This document shows positions 20,699 through 28,846 of a stretch of 64,000 bases of DNA, in pieces. Below the pieces are notes generated by a model. The model did not search any database and had not been told where the DNA came from. It saw only the letters and a list, made by a program, of their open reading frames with translations. Location: the NCBI GenBank assembly GCA_949317995.1, contig OX439040.1:24423830-24487829 (forward strand), written 5' to 3'. Both the position numbers and the translations under genes were made by a program. The stretch's first letter is position 1. Each line of letters begins with the position of its first letter. The stretch is from Acholoe squamosa. Taxonomy: Eukaryota; Annelida; Polychaeta; Phyllodocida; Polynoidae.

Positions 20699-22015
20699 TC
20701 AGTTCATGTGGTAGTCTGTGACAGGAAGACAGTCAGCCGTTAGTTGGATGTTGTTGTCGTAGAAGGAACACAAGACGGCAGATATGGCGTGAGTAGTCGG
20801 GGCGGCAAACCTAAGGGAAATGCCCAGCTTTCCTTGCTTGATGAGATTTATACGACTGTCTTCAGGTGCTCTGTCTGGGGTGAGGTCGAAAACAAAGAAG
20901 GAATATCCATCTTTGAAATCTTCCAAAGTTATGCCACAGTCTTGCCCCAAAGCCGACAGCCCACTGTCTATGAACATTTGACTGTAGGCTCTGATGCAGT
21001 TGCCTGTTTCGAAGTCGGTCTTCAACTCAAACTTTTGATCGTCATATCTCACACATATTTCCTTCACGTTGAAATGCCTGCAGTTGAAAGGATTTTCTGT
21101 CTTAGTCCCAGCAGCTGCTGTTTCCTTTATCATACACAAGACTATCCTGGTGGGGATCTGAGTAGTGTCAGGTTGAGTCCAACTGTAGTCTTGTGAGCCG
21201 CCGTCCAAAGTGTGTTTAGTTACTTTACACCTGGCTATGTGATAGTTGAAAGGGCCCCAATGTGGATTCCTGACACTGCTGACGTGAGTTTTCACCACCT
21301 CGTCGTCGACACATTTTTGGAGAAGTGTCATTTCAGCTTTGGTGATTTTGACCCAGTAGTTTTGATCGGCTGCTTGCATCATGTAGTAATTGGGCTGATT
21401 TTTTTCGAATATGAACTTGATTTCACAGTTCGGAGGCAGCACCTTGCACTGTTTAATTAAATCCAGGTGCGGCTTCATTACTAAGGCATGCTTGTTGCGG
21501 GCACTGAACTCTGCTCTCCGTGCCGTCCATCCAGCATTTTCGCCCGCTCTGGCTTCCATGTGACCACAGGTGTCTTTCATGTACTTTTGACACCCTTTCA
21601 ACCGAGTCTCTTTGTCTTCTTTGTTGCAACAAATTGTGTCCAAAATGTAGGCCTTGAGACCATAGTCTTCATTGTTGCCGGTGACTTTCTCCCCATTTAT
21701 CAGCAACTGGCAGGAAGCAAAGAGAGCGTGTGCCAAGTTGTTGACTGGAGCAGCTTCTATGCCTACGGCAAGGTGAGTTGTTCCATCTGCCGCCACGGCT
21801 TCCAGTTCCATGTACAGCTCAGTTTCTGAGAGGTCTGTGTACAGGTTGCTTGGTTCGAAGGTGAAGTCAAATGATTCAGTGTGTGGAGTCAGGGCATTGT
21901 TGGTAGTTTTGGTTATTTTTTGACATTTTAATATGTCCTTTTGAGTGACAGGCAAGGCGTGTAGGTCTAGTTCACCTACTGCACATACCTGACCCTTGGG
22001 ATGAAGGAGACTCAT
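20699..22015 (-). CDS. PY: major capsid protein, double jelly-roll type (PY)
   Basis: 438 codons, close to the usual Polinton major capsid length. The C-terminal part is diagnostic: SFFVFDLTPDRAPEDSRINL, then QGKLGISLRFAAPTTHAIS and AVLCSFYDNNIQLTADCLPV, matching the FDLT...G.l.l.irF...y.n.i pattern of Polinton hexon-like proteins. The N-terminal half has beta-rich segments such as SFDFTFEPSNLYTDL and LLINGEKVTG. Members assemble trimeric capsomers of icosahedral shells. The ATG at 22013-22015 lies 2 bp after the upstream stop, in a run of closely packed late genes. Confidence comes from the C-terminal pattern, length and position beside PRO. Confidence 0.85.
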   Translation of the reverse strand: MSLLHPKGQVCAVGELDLHALPVTQKDILKCQKITKTTNNALTPHTESFDFTFEPSNLYTDLSETELYMELEAVAADGTTHLAVGIEAAPVNNLAHALFASCQLLINGEKVTGNNEDYGLKAYILDTICCNKEDKETRLKGCQKYMKDTCGHMEARAGENAGWTARRAEFSARNKHALVMKPHLDLIKQCKVLPPNCEIKFIFEKNQPNYYMMQAADQNYWVKITKAEMTLLQKCVDDEVVKTHVSSVRNPHWGPFNYHIARCKVTKHTLDGGSQDYSWTQPDTTQIPTRIVLCMIKETAAAGTKTENPFNCRHFNVKEICVRYDDQKFELKTDFETGNCIRAYSQMFIDSGLSALGQDCGITLEDFKDGYSFFVFDLTPDRAPEDSRINLIKQGKLGISLRFAAPTTHAISAVLCSFYDNNIQLTADCLPVTDYHMN

Positions 22016-22017
22016 GA

Positions 22018-22488
22018 CTAGAACAAGGTCCTTCCTCTAGCTTGTCCTCTGCCTCTGCCGCGTTGCCCCTTACGTCCTCCGCGCTTGCCGGTTGCTCGTC
22101 GTTTGACTGGAGGAGGTTCAGATGTACCTTTTATGTATCCTTGAGCAGAAGAAGCAGCCCTTTTGAGTAAGTTCTTCCCTGTAGCTTTACTTCTCCTAAC
22201 TACACTTTTCTTGAAGCCTTTTCCTGTTACCACGTCGGACAAGACTCCAGCTCCTGTAGTAAGCAAGGCTTTGCCTGCAGATTTGGCAGCCGAGCGTCCT
22301 ATTTTACTTAAGAGGGGAACAGCTCCTCTCAGTAAACCACCTATTAACGAACCAAGTCCGTGCCCTCTTTGTCTGCCCCTGCCACCGTACGCTGGTAAAG
22401 CACCGTTCCCAAACTGTGATTTTCTGTAGTATTCAGCGTACTGACCCCTAGGGGCCAGGTATGGAGGTGTTCCATAGTAGTGAAGCAT
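22018..22488 (-). CDS. basic Gly/Arg-rich virion protein with amphipathic segment (pVI/pX-like)
   Basis: 156 codons. The N terminus is Tyr/Gly-rich. It is followed by a Gly-rich, hydrophobic, helix-prone stretch (GHGLGSLIGGLLRGAVPLLS, residues about 43-62) and a long basic tail rich in R, K and G (RRATGKRGGRKGQRGRGRGQ). This layout resembles adenovirus pVI/pX-type core or membrane-active proteins and the comparable small late genes of Polintons and adintoviruses. It sits between the penton-like and major capsid genes, with 2 bp to the latter. Probable role: DNA condensation and/or membrane disruption on entry. Based on composition and context only. Confidence 0.6.
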   Translation of the reverse strand: MLHYYGTPPYLAPRGQYAEYYRKSQFGNGALPAYGGRGRQRGHGLGSLIGGLLRGAVPLLSKIGRSAAKSAGKALLTTGAGVLSDVVTGKGFKKSVVRRSKATGKNLLKRAASSAQGYIKGTSEPPPVKRRATGKRGGRKGQRGRGRGQARGRTLF

Positions 22489-22500
22489 GGTAATATACTC

Positions 22501-23838
22501 CTATCCTTGAAGAGGTCTGAAGGCAAGTACCACCGACACTGATCCGCTTTCAAATGGTATAGGTTCCCCAGTCTTGTCTCTTAAGTATATCCCTATCTGT
22601 CTGAAGGTGGTTTTAGTGACTGGCAGATATATCAAGTTCTGGAAACTTATGGTCTGCATGTCACCGTTGTAGCGATTTATGTTGATTTGCCTGAGAAGGG
22701 GTGCTTTAGAATCACCCACAAGACTGTGCTTGACTATGTCAGAGTACACGAAAGCACATCGACTTTTGAACTGAAGGTCTACCACGTAGGGGCTTTGTGT
22801 CTTTCCACTTAGGAAAACACTTCCGTCAAAACCTAATTGTTTCCCTAAGTTTTCTGGGAGTTGCATGACCACACCAGGAGGCAAGGAAACTACACTTTTC
22901 ATTGTGTATTTGTTGTAGTGAAACACGGTGGCTTTGTTGTTTTTCCTGTAGTTTCTTAGTTTTCTCACCAACATGCTCTGTAGTTTATTTATGGTCCTGT
23001 TCAAGTATCCTATCAACTCTGAGTTGCTTTCCAGGTTCACACCTTCTAAGGCAAACATATTGTAGATACTACCTTCCTTGAAGTAATACTTAGACAGGTA
23101 TCTGCTAATTTCCTTGAAGCGTGTACATATTTTCACAGCCTGTAACTGACTGGGAGAGAGCGGAGAAACATTAGCAGAGTCTGTGAAGACGGCCTTTTCT
23201 TCAAAAAAAGAAAGAGACCTTTTTTCCCTGTCATCCATAGACATCACTTCAGCCACAGCCGACGATATTTCCCTTTTCTCTCTGCCTGCCGTGTCACGCT
23301 CCCCCTCAGCCTCCTCCTCTTCCTTTTCCTCCTTCTCTGGCGTGGGTTGGTTAGAAGTGAATCCTCCAGATGGCGTCTCAGTCGCAGCAGCAGGAGTTGG
23401 TGGACTTTCACTTGCAGGACCAGCAGGAGGAATGGTTTCAGTCGATCCCACAGGGTTGACATGACGTAGGTTTTTTGTTATTTTTACTCCTCTCTTCAAA
23501 GCAGATTGGGCTGATAAATTTGATGTAGAGCTTGAAGCTCTACTGAAGACACTATGGGCTCCTGGTTTTTCCAGAGGAAAAAATTCTCTTCTGCGTTTGT
23601 TCAATAAAGCTACTACAGAGCGGAGGTTGTTTGTCAGGTCGTTTTCTCCCTGTACCAAGAGGATGGGTTCTTCTTTGACGTTGTACCACGTGGTAGGACA
23701 GGTTATTTCTTGAAGAGCACACTCTAACTGAGTAGGAGAGTTAATGTATTCTGCCAAAATTGTATTGTAACTAGTTAAAGTGTTGTCAGGAAAAACGTTC
23801 ATAGATGAGTTACTAGGTAAAGTTAAGGTAAACGCCAT
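22501..23838 (-). CDS. PX: minor capsid (penton-like, single jelly-roll) protein (PX)
   Basis: 445 codons from the ATG at 23836-23838. This start gives the family-typical N terminus AFTLTLPSNSSMNVFPDNTL followed by ALQEITCPTTWYNV, seen at the start of Polinton penton homologues. A Pro/Glu-rich linker (residues about 135-195) follows. The C terminus has jelly-roll-like strands: HSLVGDSKAPLLRQI, ISFQNLIYLPVTKTTFRQIG and FESGSVSVVLAFRP. Pentons occupy the capsid vertices. The start lies 16 bp inside the integrase ORF, so the two genes overlap in different frames. The acidic/Pro linker is longer than I would expect and may be lineage-specific. Confidence 0.88.
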   Translation of the reverse strand: MAFTLTLPSNSSMNVFPDNTLTSYNTILAEYINSPTQLECALQEITCPTTWYNVKEEPILLVQGENDLTNNLRSVVALLNKRRREFFPLEKPGAHSVFSRASSSTSNLSAQSALKRGVKITKNLRHVNPVGSTETIPPAGPASESPPTPAAATETPSGGFTSNQPTPEKEEKEEEEAEGERDTAGREKREISSAVAEVMSMDDREKRSLSFFEEKAVFTDSANVSPLSPSQLQAVKICTRFKEISRYLSKYYFKEGSIYNMFALEGVNLESNSELIGYLNRTINKLQSMLVRKLRNYRKNNKATVFHYNKYTMKSVVSLPPGVVMQLPENLGKQLGFDGSVFLSGKTQSPYVVDLQFKSRCAFVYSDIVKHSLVGDSKAPLLRQININRYNGDMQTISFQNLIYLPVTKTTFRQIGIYLRDKTGEPIPFESGSVSVVLAFRPLQG

Positions 23839-24902
23839 TTGTTTATGTTTTTGACAGGTTCCCAAGAGTTAAACTTGTCTCCATAACCCTTCCACTTGAT
23901 CAAGGCTTCTCTTTTCTTGCCTTTTCCTCTGTATTTTACTATTTTTTCTATGTTGTAGCGTCTTCCGTGACGGACTTGGACCTTCTGGACCTCAGGTTCG
24001 TAGAAGCTTCCTTTTATCTCTTCTCCAAGGAGATCTTTCAGGTGATACCCTTTGGGCGAAATGTTGTCGACTGTGTATATTTCCTCAGTCCAGTTAGGTT
24101 CGTACCCTCTGTTAAATGTTTTCTTTGTTTTCAACATTCGCACTTGATTTTTTCTCTTCAACTGAAGGACAGGAACTTTTTTCTTTTGAGGTTGATCGTA
24201 CAACCTGTAGAACAAGACTTCAGAGTTGTCTTTATTTATGTCTGAAGGGGCAGCTCCTAAGGCTTTGTGGTAAGTCAAATTGTAGGACTTAACCAAGTCG
24301 GGCAGCAAGTCAACCCATTTGTAGTTATTGAAATGAGAAAAACATCTCCACATTTTTCCTTGTAAGGTAGAGTTGAACCTTTCGGCTAAGGCACACTTCA
24401 CGTCGTCGTTCTCTCCTGTGAAAAAATTGATTTTTTGATCTTCACAGTGTTTTTTGAAAATTTTGTTGACAAACTCTTTGCCCTTGTCAGTTTGAATTTG
24501 TTGAGGTTTTCTTTCTTTGCTCATTTTTTTGAAAGCCTCTGTCACGTCATCAGCTCTCTTACTTTTCACAGGTTGTCCAAAACCATACCTTGAAAAAACA
24601 TCTATTCCCGCTAGAATGTACTGGTATCCTTTGTTTTCCTTTGAAAATTCTCGCATGTCTATGAGGTCAAGTTGCCACTGTTTGTCTATGCCCCATGTTT
24701 GTGTTTTTCTTCTTGGAAATCTTCTCTTGTAAGGTTTGTGTCTGGTGTAAGCGTCTACATCTTCCAAAGCTTGTTCTATGTTTTTTTTCTTTGTTTTCTT
24801 GAAGTGATGACGTTGAAGTTTAGAAACGCTGGTGAAACTTCCAGGTTGTTTAGGATCTGTGTAAAACCTGAGCACATCTTTTTTCAAAGCCTTGTGCGCC
24901 AT
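23823..24902 (-). CDS. INT: retroviral-type integrase with C-terminal chromodomain (INT)
   Basis: 359 codons. The RNase H-like core shows the D,D35E triad: Asp79 in QWQLDLIDM, Asp139 in QTDKGKEF and Glu174 in ALAERFNSTLQ. Around it are YQYILAGIDVFSRYGF and YNLTYHKALGAAPSDI, typical of Polinton integrases. A C-terminal chromodomain spans about residues 310-356 (YNIEKIVKYRGKGKKREALI, KWKGYGDKFNSWEPVKNI), including the aromatic WEP segment, and may direct integration to methylated histone. The enzyme inserts the element with a 6-bp staggered cut, as observed here. It overlaps the penton gene by 16 bp and the upstream gene by 19 bp. Confidence 0.95.
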   Translation of the reverse strand: MAHKALKKDVLRFYTDPKQPGSFTSVSKLQRHHFKKTKKKNIEQALEDVDAYTRHKPYKRRFPRRKTQTWGIDKQWQLDLIDMREFSKENKGYQYILAGIDVFSRYGFGQPVKSKRADDVTEAFKKMSKERKPQQIQTDKGKEFVNKIFKKHCEDQKINFFTGENDDVKCALAERFNSTLQGKMWRCFSHFNNYKWVDLLPDLVKSYNLTYHKALGAAPSDINKDNSEVLFYRLYDQPQKKKVPVLQLKRKNQVRMLKTKKTFNRGYEPNWTEEIYTVDNISPKGYHLKDLLGEEIKGSFYEPEVQKVQVRHGRRYNIEKIVKYRGKGKKREALIKWKGYGDKFNSWEPVKNINKWRLP

Positions 24903-25840
24903 ATAAACTTACGTCCAGTTCCTTTTTGACTTACTTTCCTCTTCTTTATAGGGGAAGCTCTTTTCAAGGGACTGGCAGCAAAGGAAGGACTGTGCCCTGC
25001 AAAAGCCGACTTGTTTTTGACAAATTTTAAGGTGGGGTTCAGCCTTTTAACTGCTCTCATGAAAACCTGGCTTCCTTTAGGTTGGTCCTTTTTCAAAGAC
25101 TTTGGTCGGGCAGCAAAAGCTAACAAATCTGTTATGTCAGTTCCAGGCACACGTTCCCCGTTAACATATATTTCTCCGTCTCTGTTCCAATTCAAAATTT
25201 GACTTCCGTGACGAGATAATTCTCTGTATAGATTTTTAGCAGTGGTTCTGTAACTTGCAGGTATTCTTTCTTTTATGTCGGCGTCCATACCCTCTGTGTT
25301 GTCTCTTGCACGAGGTTTAAAGCCTTCCTCCCCTTTGAACTCGTCTACACTGTCTCCGTCTGAATCGTCAGGAAGTGGTGGATCGTCTCTAGTCTCTGTG
25401 AAAGTGTGGTCAGCATCATCGTCGCCGTCGTCGGTGTCTTCTAAAGAATTGTTTACTCCCCCAGCTGCTGCTGCTGCTGCTCCTGCAGGACCTTGTCCTA
25501 CTGCTCGACCAAAATAGGGACCTTCCCTACGTTGTCCTAAGGCCTTGGCTTTTTTAGTTAAAATTCCCGACTTTATCATAAGTTGATTGTACTGCCTTAA
25601 CTTTTCCTTCAGTTTGAGGTTAGGAGAGTTAAGCACCTCATGTGCTTTACTCTGAAGGTGGTTCAGGACTTGAACCAGGCTGGAATCAGGAGTTAAACCT
25701 TCTCTTAAAAGTTGAGTGCTGTAGTACTGGTCTTGAACACTAGGTCCAGGCTGGGGAGGAGAGGAAGGACTAACAAAAGAAGATTTTTTTTCTCGGGGAA
25801 CAAGATCCGCCCTTACGAGGGCCATCCTTGAATAAGACAT
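24884..25840 (-). CDS. Polinton core-like protein with NGERVPGTDITDLL motif
   Basis: 318 codons. Residues about 10-110 carry a Pro-rich head and helical region (LVQVLNHLQSKAHEVLNSPN). A low-complexity Ala/Asp-rich linker follows. The C-terminal conserved block reads LYRELSRHGSQILNWNRDGE, IYVNGERVPGTDITDLLAFA and VFMRAVKRLNPTLKFVKNKS. That block recurs in a protein found in many animal Polintons and adintoviruses; its function is not established, though a virion core role has been suggested from its position and basic tail. The start at 25838-25840 is the first ATG; a second Met follows five codons later. Confidence 0.65.
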   Translation of the reverse strand: MSYSRMALVRADLVPREKKSSFVSPSSPPQPGPSVQDQYYSTQLLREGLTPDSSLVQVLNHLQSKAHEVLNSPNLKLKEKLRQYNQLMIKSGILTKKAKALGQRREGPYFGRAVGQGPAGAAAAAAGGVNNSLEDTDDGDDDADHTFTETRDDPPLPDDSDGDSVDEFKGEEGFKPRARDNTEGMDADIKERIPASYRTTAKNLYRELSRHGSQILNWNRDGEIYVNGERVPGTDITDLLAFAARPKSLKKDQPKGSQVFMRAVKRLNPTLKFVKNKSAFAGHSPSFAASPLKRASPIKKRKVSQKGTGRKFIWRTRL

Positions 25841-25847
25841 GATTTTT

Positions 25848-26213
25848 TTATCGACGTGCTCCTATGAGACCTGTTATCAGGGGTAAGGCGAGGCCCAAAA
25901 TGGTTCCCAAAAATCCTCCCTTTTGCTCAAAGGTTTTCCTCTTCTGCTTAACGGTAGCCTTGTGCCTTGTGACTGACTTGAGTTCTTTCTTGTAGGGTGA
26001 TAAACGTTTGACTGCGTCGGACTCGTTACGCAACAGGTTTTTGTTCATTACGTTGACGCAAATTTGACTCATCAACCTAATGACCTCATCGCTGAGACCT
26101 TTGATAATGTGGGAACACTCTGCCGAGGAACACTTGGATATGTGTTTCAACAAGTGGTAATGTTTCCTAATTGTTTTAAATTTTCCTCCAGAAGGAGATC
26201 TTTTGGTCACCAT
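25848..26213 (-). CDS. small basic protein with hydrophobic C terminus (PC1-like)
   Basis: 121 codons. The body is helical and basic (HYHLLKHISKCS, LSPYKKELKSVTRHKATVKQ). The C terminus is GGFLGTILGLALPLITGLIG, a strongly hydrophobic Gly-containing helix of 20 residues. Small genes with exactly this layout are found between the packaging ATPase and core genes of many Polintons. A membrane-active or minor virion role is likely but unproven. It starts 1 bp after the ATPase stop region and is followed 7 bp later by the core-like gene. Confidence 0.6.
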   Translation of the reverse strand: MVTKRSPSGGKFKTIRKHYHLLKHISKCSSAECSHIIKGLSDEVIRLMSQICVNVMNKNLLRNESDAVKRLSPYKKELKSVTRHKATVKQKRKTFEQKGGFLGTILGLALPLITGLIGARR

Positions 26214-26214
26214 T

Positions 26215-26904
26215 CTATCTTTTTCTTTTCGAAGCTGAAGCTTGAGGAATGAAAACCAAGGTGTTCCAAGGAGTTGTTATGCTGTTTCTTACCCTAAGCT
26301 CGTTAGGTGTGCTCTGCTTAAAGTCCAATAGGATGTATGAATGCTTCTCTTTGGTTTCTGAGTTATATACCTCCGTCAAAAAGGATTTCTGTCCTGGAAA
26401 GGCCTGTTTGCTGATGTGCCCTATCTGACTCATGTCTCTAGGGTTTTTAAAAACAACTAGGTAGTGTGCATTTAAGCTCAAGGTTCTGAAGGCAGGATTG
26501 TTGAAAAACAAGTTTTGAGTAACAAAAATTACACTTAAACTGCGATGGTGAGAGCCCACAGTGAAAAGTTTCATTATGGTGGGAACGTACTCGGGATCCA
26601 TGAGATCGTCTATTACGACCAGTCCATGTTTAGTCACGTCTCTTTCATCCTCGAACAAAAAGTCTTCTGAAAGAAGACCTTTGTTAAACTTAACCCCCAA
26701 CTTCACCATTTCGTCGAATCCATCTTGCCATTGACTGTAGCAGTAGTATATGTCGTGTATTTTTGGAGTAACAAGCTCGTCTACACCTTTAATCAACTTG
26801 AAAACAAGTTGACTTTTCCCACAAGAAGTAGGTCCAGCTATGATCATTGTGAAGGGGCTTTGTAGACGTGGGTCAAAAATGATCTCCTTTTCCTTGTGAT
26901 CCAT
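26215..26904 (-). CDS. ATPase: FtsK/HerA-type genome packaging ATPase
   Basis: 229 codons from the ATG at 26902-26904. Walker A is GPTSCGKS (residues 24-31), Walker B is LVVIDD (95-100) with the following LMDPEYV, and a sensor-like FVTQNLFF follows the GSHHRSLSV segment. Polinton packaging ATPases of the A32/FtsK-HerA class have this size and order. The enzyme is expected to pump DNA into preformed capsids. A longer reading frame exists upstream (to 26943) but would overlap the Death-domain gene; the chosen ATG places the family-typical II.DPRLQSPFTMIIAGPT at the N terminus. Confidence 0.92.
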   Translation of the reverse strand: MDHKEKEIIFDPRLQSPFTMIIAGPTSCGKSQLVFKLIKGVDELVTPKIHDIYYCYSQWQDGFDEMVKLGVKFNKGLLSEDFLFEDERDVTKHGLVVIDDLMDPEYVPTIMKLFTVGSHHRSLSVIFVTQNLFFNNPAFRTLSLNAHYLVVFKNPRDMSQIGHISKQAFPGQKSFLTEVYNSETKEKHSYILLDFKQSTPNELRVRNSITTPWNTLVFIPQASASKRKR

Positions 26905-26917
26905 GTTGGACGATATC

Positions 26918-27547
26918 TTAGACCAAAGTGACCAAAGGAGCAACCTCGTCCTCTTTTAAACCAGTAGAACCCTTGTTCAAACCTTCCACGTAAAGAGCTA
27001 CATCAGAAAGTCCCATGTTGTATAGACTGGCTATTAGGCAGCTTGGATGAGATATTTCTCTATATTTCCAAACCATCAGAACTTCGAACACAGGATTTGT
27101 GACACCTTTTTTCCCTGGAACAGGGGTGGATATCAGGTTAAGCTCGTGGTCGCTCATTCCAAGTTGAGTTCCCAGTTTCCTCCAGTCAAGCTTTTCGAAC
27201 TTGTCTGCCAGGTTGACGAACAAAGTATCAACTTTCCACTGTTCTGGAGGAATTTCACAATGGTCCACTACGTTGTAATATCCCATGTACCATCTACAAT
27301 AATCAGTTAGATCGTAACGACCTATGTCACTTAATGCATGTCTCAATACCATCCACTTGCAACGCACGTTCTTTCTACTCCATGAAATAAGCATTTCTCT
27401 CCCCATAGAACGAAGAGACGGTATTTTTTCCATGTAATCCATTAAACTTAGTCTAAGTCCTAAGTAAACTCCTAATCGAGGGTAGTCTTTTTCAGATATT
27501 TTTTCACTGACCTTGAATAACAACTCGTCCGAAAGGTGAAACTCCAT
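26918..27547 (-). CDS. predicted tandem Death-domain protein
   Basis: 209 codons from the ATG at 27545-27547. Two repeats of about 80 residues look like Death domains. The second is clearer: residues 107-188 with FVNLADKFEKLDWRKLGTQL (Trp122 at the canonical position), then ELNLI, then VFEVLMVWKYRE and CLIASLYNMGLSDVALYVE, matching the six-helix pattern l.....W..La..Lgl...ei..i......mL..W.......L...L....l.d.a. The first, residues 5-84, has DYPRLGVYLGLRLSLMDYME, MLISWSRKN and VLRHALSDIG. Death domains mediate apoptosis and innate immune signalling by homotypic assembly. A virus-like element could use such a protein to modulate host death-fold complexes; this is inference. It lies in the late-type block just upstream of the ATPase. 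Confidence 0.7.
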   Translation of the reverse strand: MEFHLSDELLFKVSEKISEKDYPRLGVYLGLRLSLMDYMEKIPSLRSMGREMLISWSRKNVRCKWMVLRHALSDIGRYDLTDYCRWYMGYYNVVDHCEIPPEQWKVDTLFVNLADKFEKLDWRKLGTQLGMSDHELNLISTPVPGKKGVTNPVFEVLMVWKYREISHPSCLIASLYNMGLSDVALYVEGLNKGSTGLKEDEVAPLVTLV

Positions 27548-27629
27548 AGCGTCCAAATAAAAAGTGTTGAGCAAGTAAGGCAGGCAGGTAGGAAGGCAGG
27601 CAGGTTATGACAGGCTAGAAAGCATACAG

Positions 27630-27920
27630 TTGACTTATATAGGGTAGGGTAGGGTAGGGTAGGGTAGGGTAGGGTAGGGTAGGGTAGGGTAGGTGGGTAG
27701 GTGGTTTAGGTGGGTGGGTAGGTGGGTGGGTGGGTTAGGTGGGTTATTTTGGGCGGCCAGCCCGGGCCAACAAGCCCCAAACCCCCCATACTTGAGGGGT
27801 GCCCCCACCCCCCCACCCCATAGTTTTTTAAACCCAACCCCACCCTTTCCTACCCTACCCTACCCTACCCTACCCTACCCTACCCTATTTTATCCTACCC
27901 TATTCTATCCTATTCTATAT
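27630..27920. repeat. inverted simple-repeat hairpin, (GGGTA)n ... (TACCC)n
   Basis: About ten tandem GGGTA units (27641-27691) and G-rich variants (GGTGGGTAGGTGG) are followed by a GC-rich spacer (GGCGGCCAGCCCGGGCC) and, after a C-rich run, by about nine TACCC units (27845-27890). The arms can pair into a large hairpin or form G-quadruplex/i-motif structures. It separates two leftward genes. Not a telomere, since the unit is a pentamer and occurs internally in both orientations. Confidence 0.85.
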
Positions 27921-27987
27921 ATCTCTCCCGTTCCCTTCCCCCTGTTTAGGTAAGCATGTTACATCGTTCTTCGTTCGTTTAAATTTG

Positions 27988-28611
27988 TTATGACGTTGAG
28001 TGTAAAGCGAGCTGATTGTGGTGAAAACAGTGAGTAAGGGAGATAAGCTGGGTGCACCACATAGCCAGATAAAACCAAACTTTTTCTTTCTCCTCTACAC
28101 TGAAACGATCCAGGGACGATGATGGGATGTGAAATATGGGGCAGGAGGAAAACAAAGTTTTGGTTTCTAAGCACTCAGCTAGAAGTTCCAAAATAGACAT
28201 GAAGAAATGAAGACGCTGGTTAAGTAGGCGGGGATTTTCTTTGGCGTGATGCTCTTCTGCCGCTTTCAATGCTTCCACATGGAAGGGGTTTTTCAGTGGG
28301 CCTTTTCCCTTTCTTCCATGCTTCAGGGCATAACCCAAGGTTTCCACCGCTGAAAATTTCGACAAGTTATGACTCAAAACCATTTTCCTCAAGGTTTTTC
28401 TGTCTTTGGATGTAAAACTTGATTGCACTGAAGAAAAAACTAAGTATAATTTTTTCCGGTGAAGAACACATTCTTTCAAGTATTTGCACACGTACCTGAA
28501 ACAAATAGAAGAGCAACATATAATTTCATTTCTTTCCCTCACATATGTCAGAACTTGAGTGTCGTCGGGGTGACGTTGTTCTAATACACGCTGCAGGGAG
28601 TAACGCGACAT
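27988..28611 (-). CDS. Polinton orphan protein, 207 aa
   Basis: Open frame of 207 codons from an ATG at 28609-28611. No family recognised. The N-terminal 60 residues are helical and contain several Cys (IICCSSICFRYVCKYLKECV). The middle is basic (KDRKTLRKMVL, KHGRKGKGPLKNPF) and the C terminus has a hydrophobic helix-like stretch (WFYLAMWCTQLISLTH). The compact, mostly helical character would suit an accessory factor. It is the second gene of the leftward block and is separated from the Death-domain gene by the GGGTA hairpin. Confidence 0.6.
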   Translation of the reverse strand: MSRYSLQRVLEQRHPDDTQVLTYVRERNEIICCSSICFRYVCKYLKECVLHRKKLYLVFSSVQSSFTSKDRKTLRKMVLSHNLSKFSAVETLGYALKHGRKGKGPLKNPFHVEALKAAEEHHAKENPRLLNQRLHFFMSILELLAECLETKTLFSSCPIFHIPSSSLDRFSVEEKEKVWFYLAMWCTQLISLTHCFHHNQLALHSTS

Positions 28612-28846
28612 AGTAGGTCGAAGGTTGTTGTGTCAAATAACGATGGTTTAGTCCCCGTTTAACCTTTATAGGAAACCTGTCAGTCTTTCCTTATCGCAAT
28701 TTCCTGAAATGATTTATTGCTCAAGGACGAAACAAACGTCAGGGTCAGTGCCTGAGCGTTCTGAAAAGAGGGGAAAACATGTGGAAGGGTGGGTTTGGCC
28801 CAGGGGCCTTACCCGGAGGATCATCGTTTATTTTTGTTCAGTTTTA

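Noticed and set aside
20744..25517. Several plus-strand open frames of 60-150 codons opposite Polinton late genes
   Set aside because: They are antisense shadows of well-supported minus-strand genes and have no domains.
27641..27890. Telomeric DNA
   Set aside because: Unit is the pentamer GGGTA, present in both orientations inside an intact Polinton; not a chromosome end.
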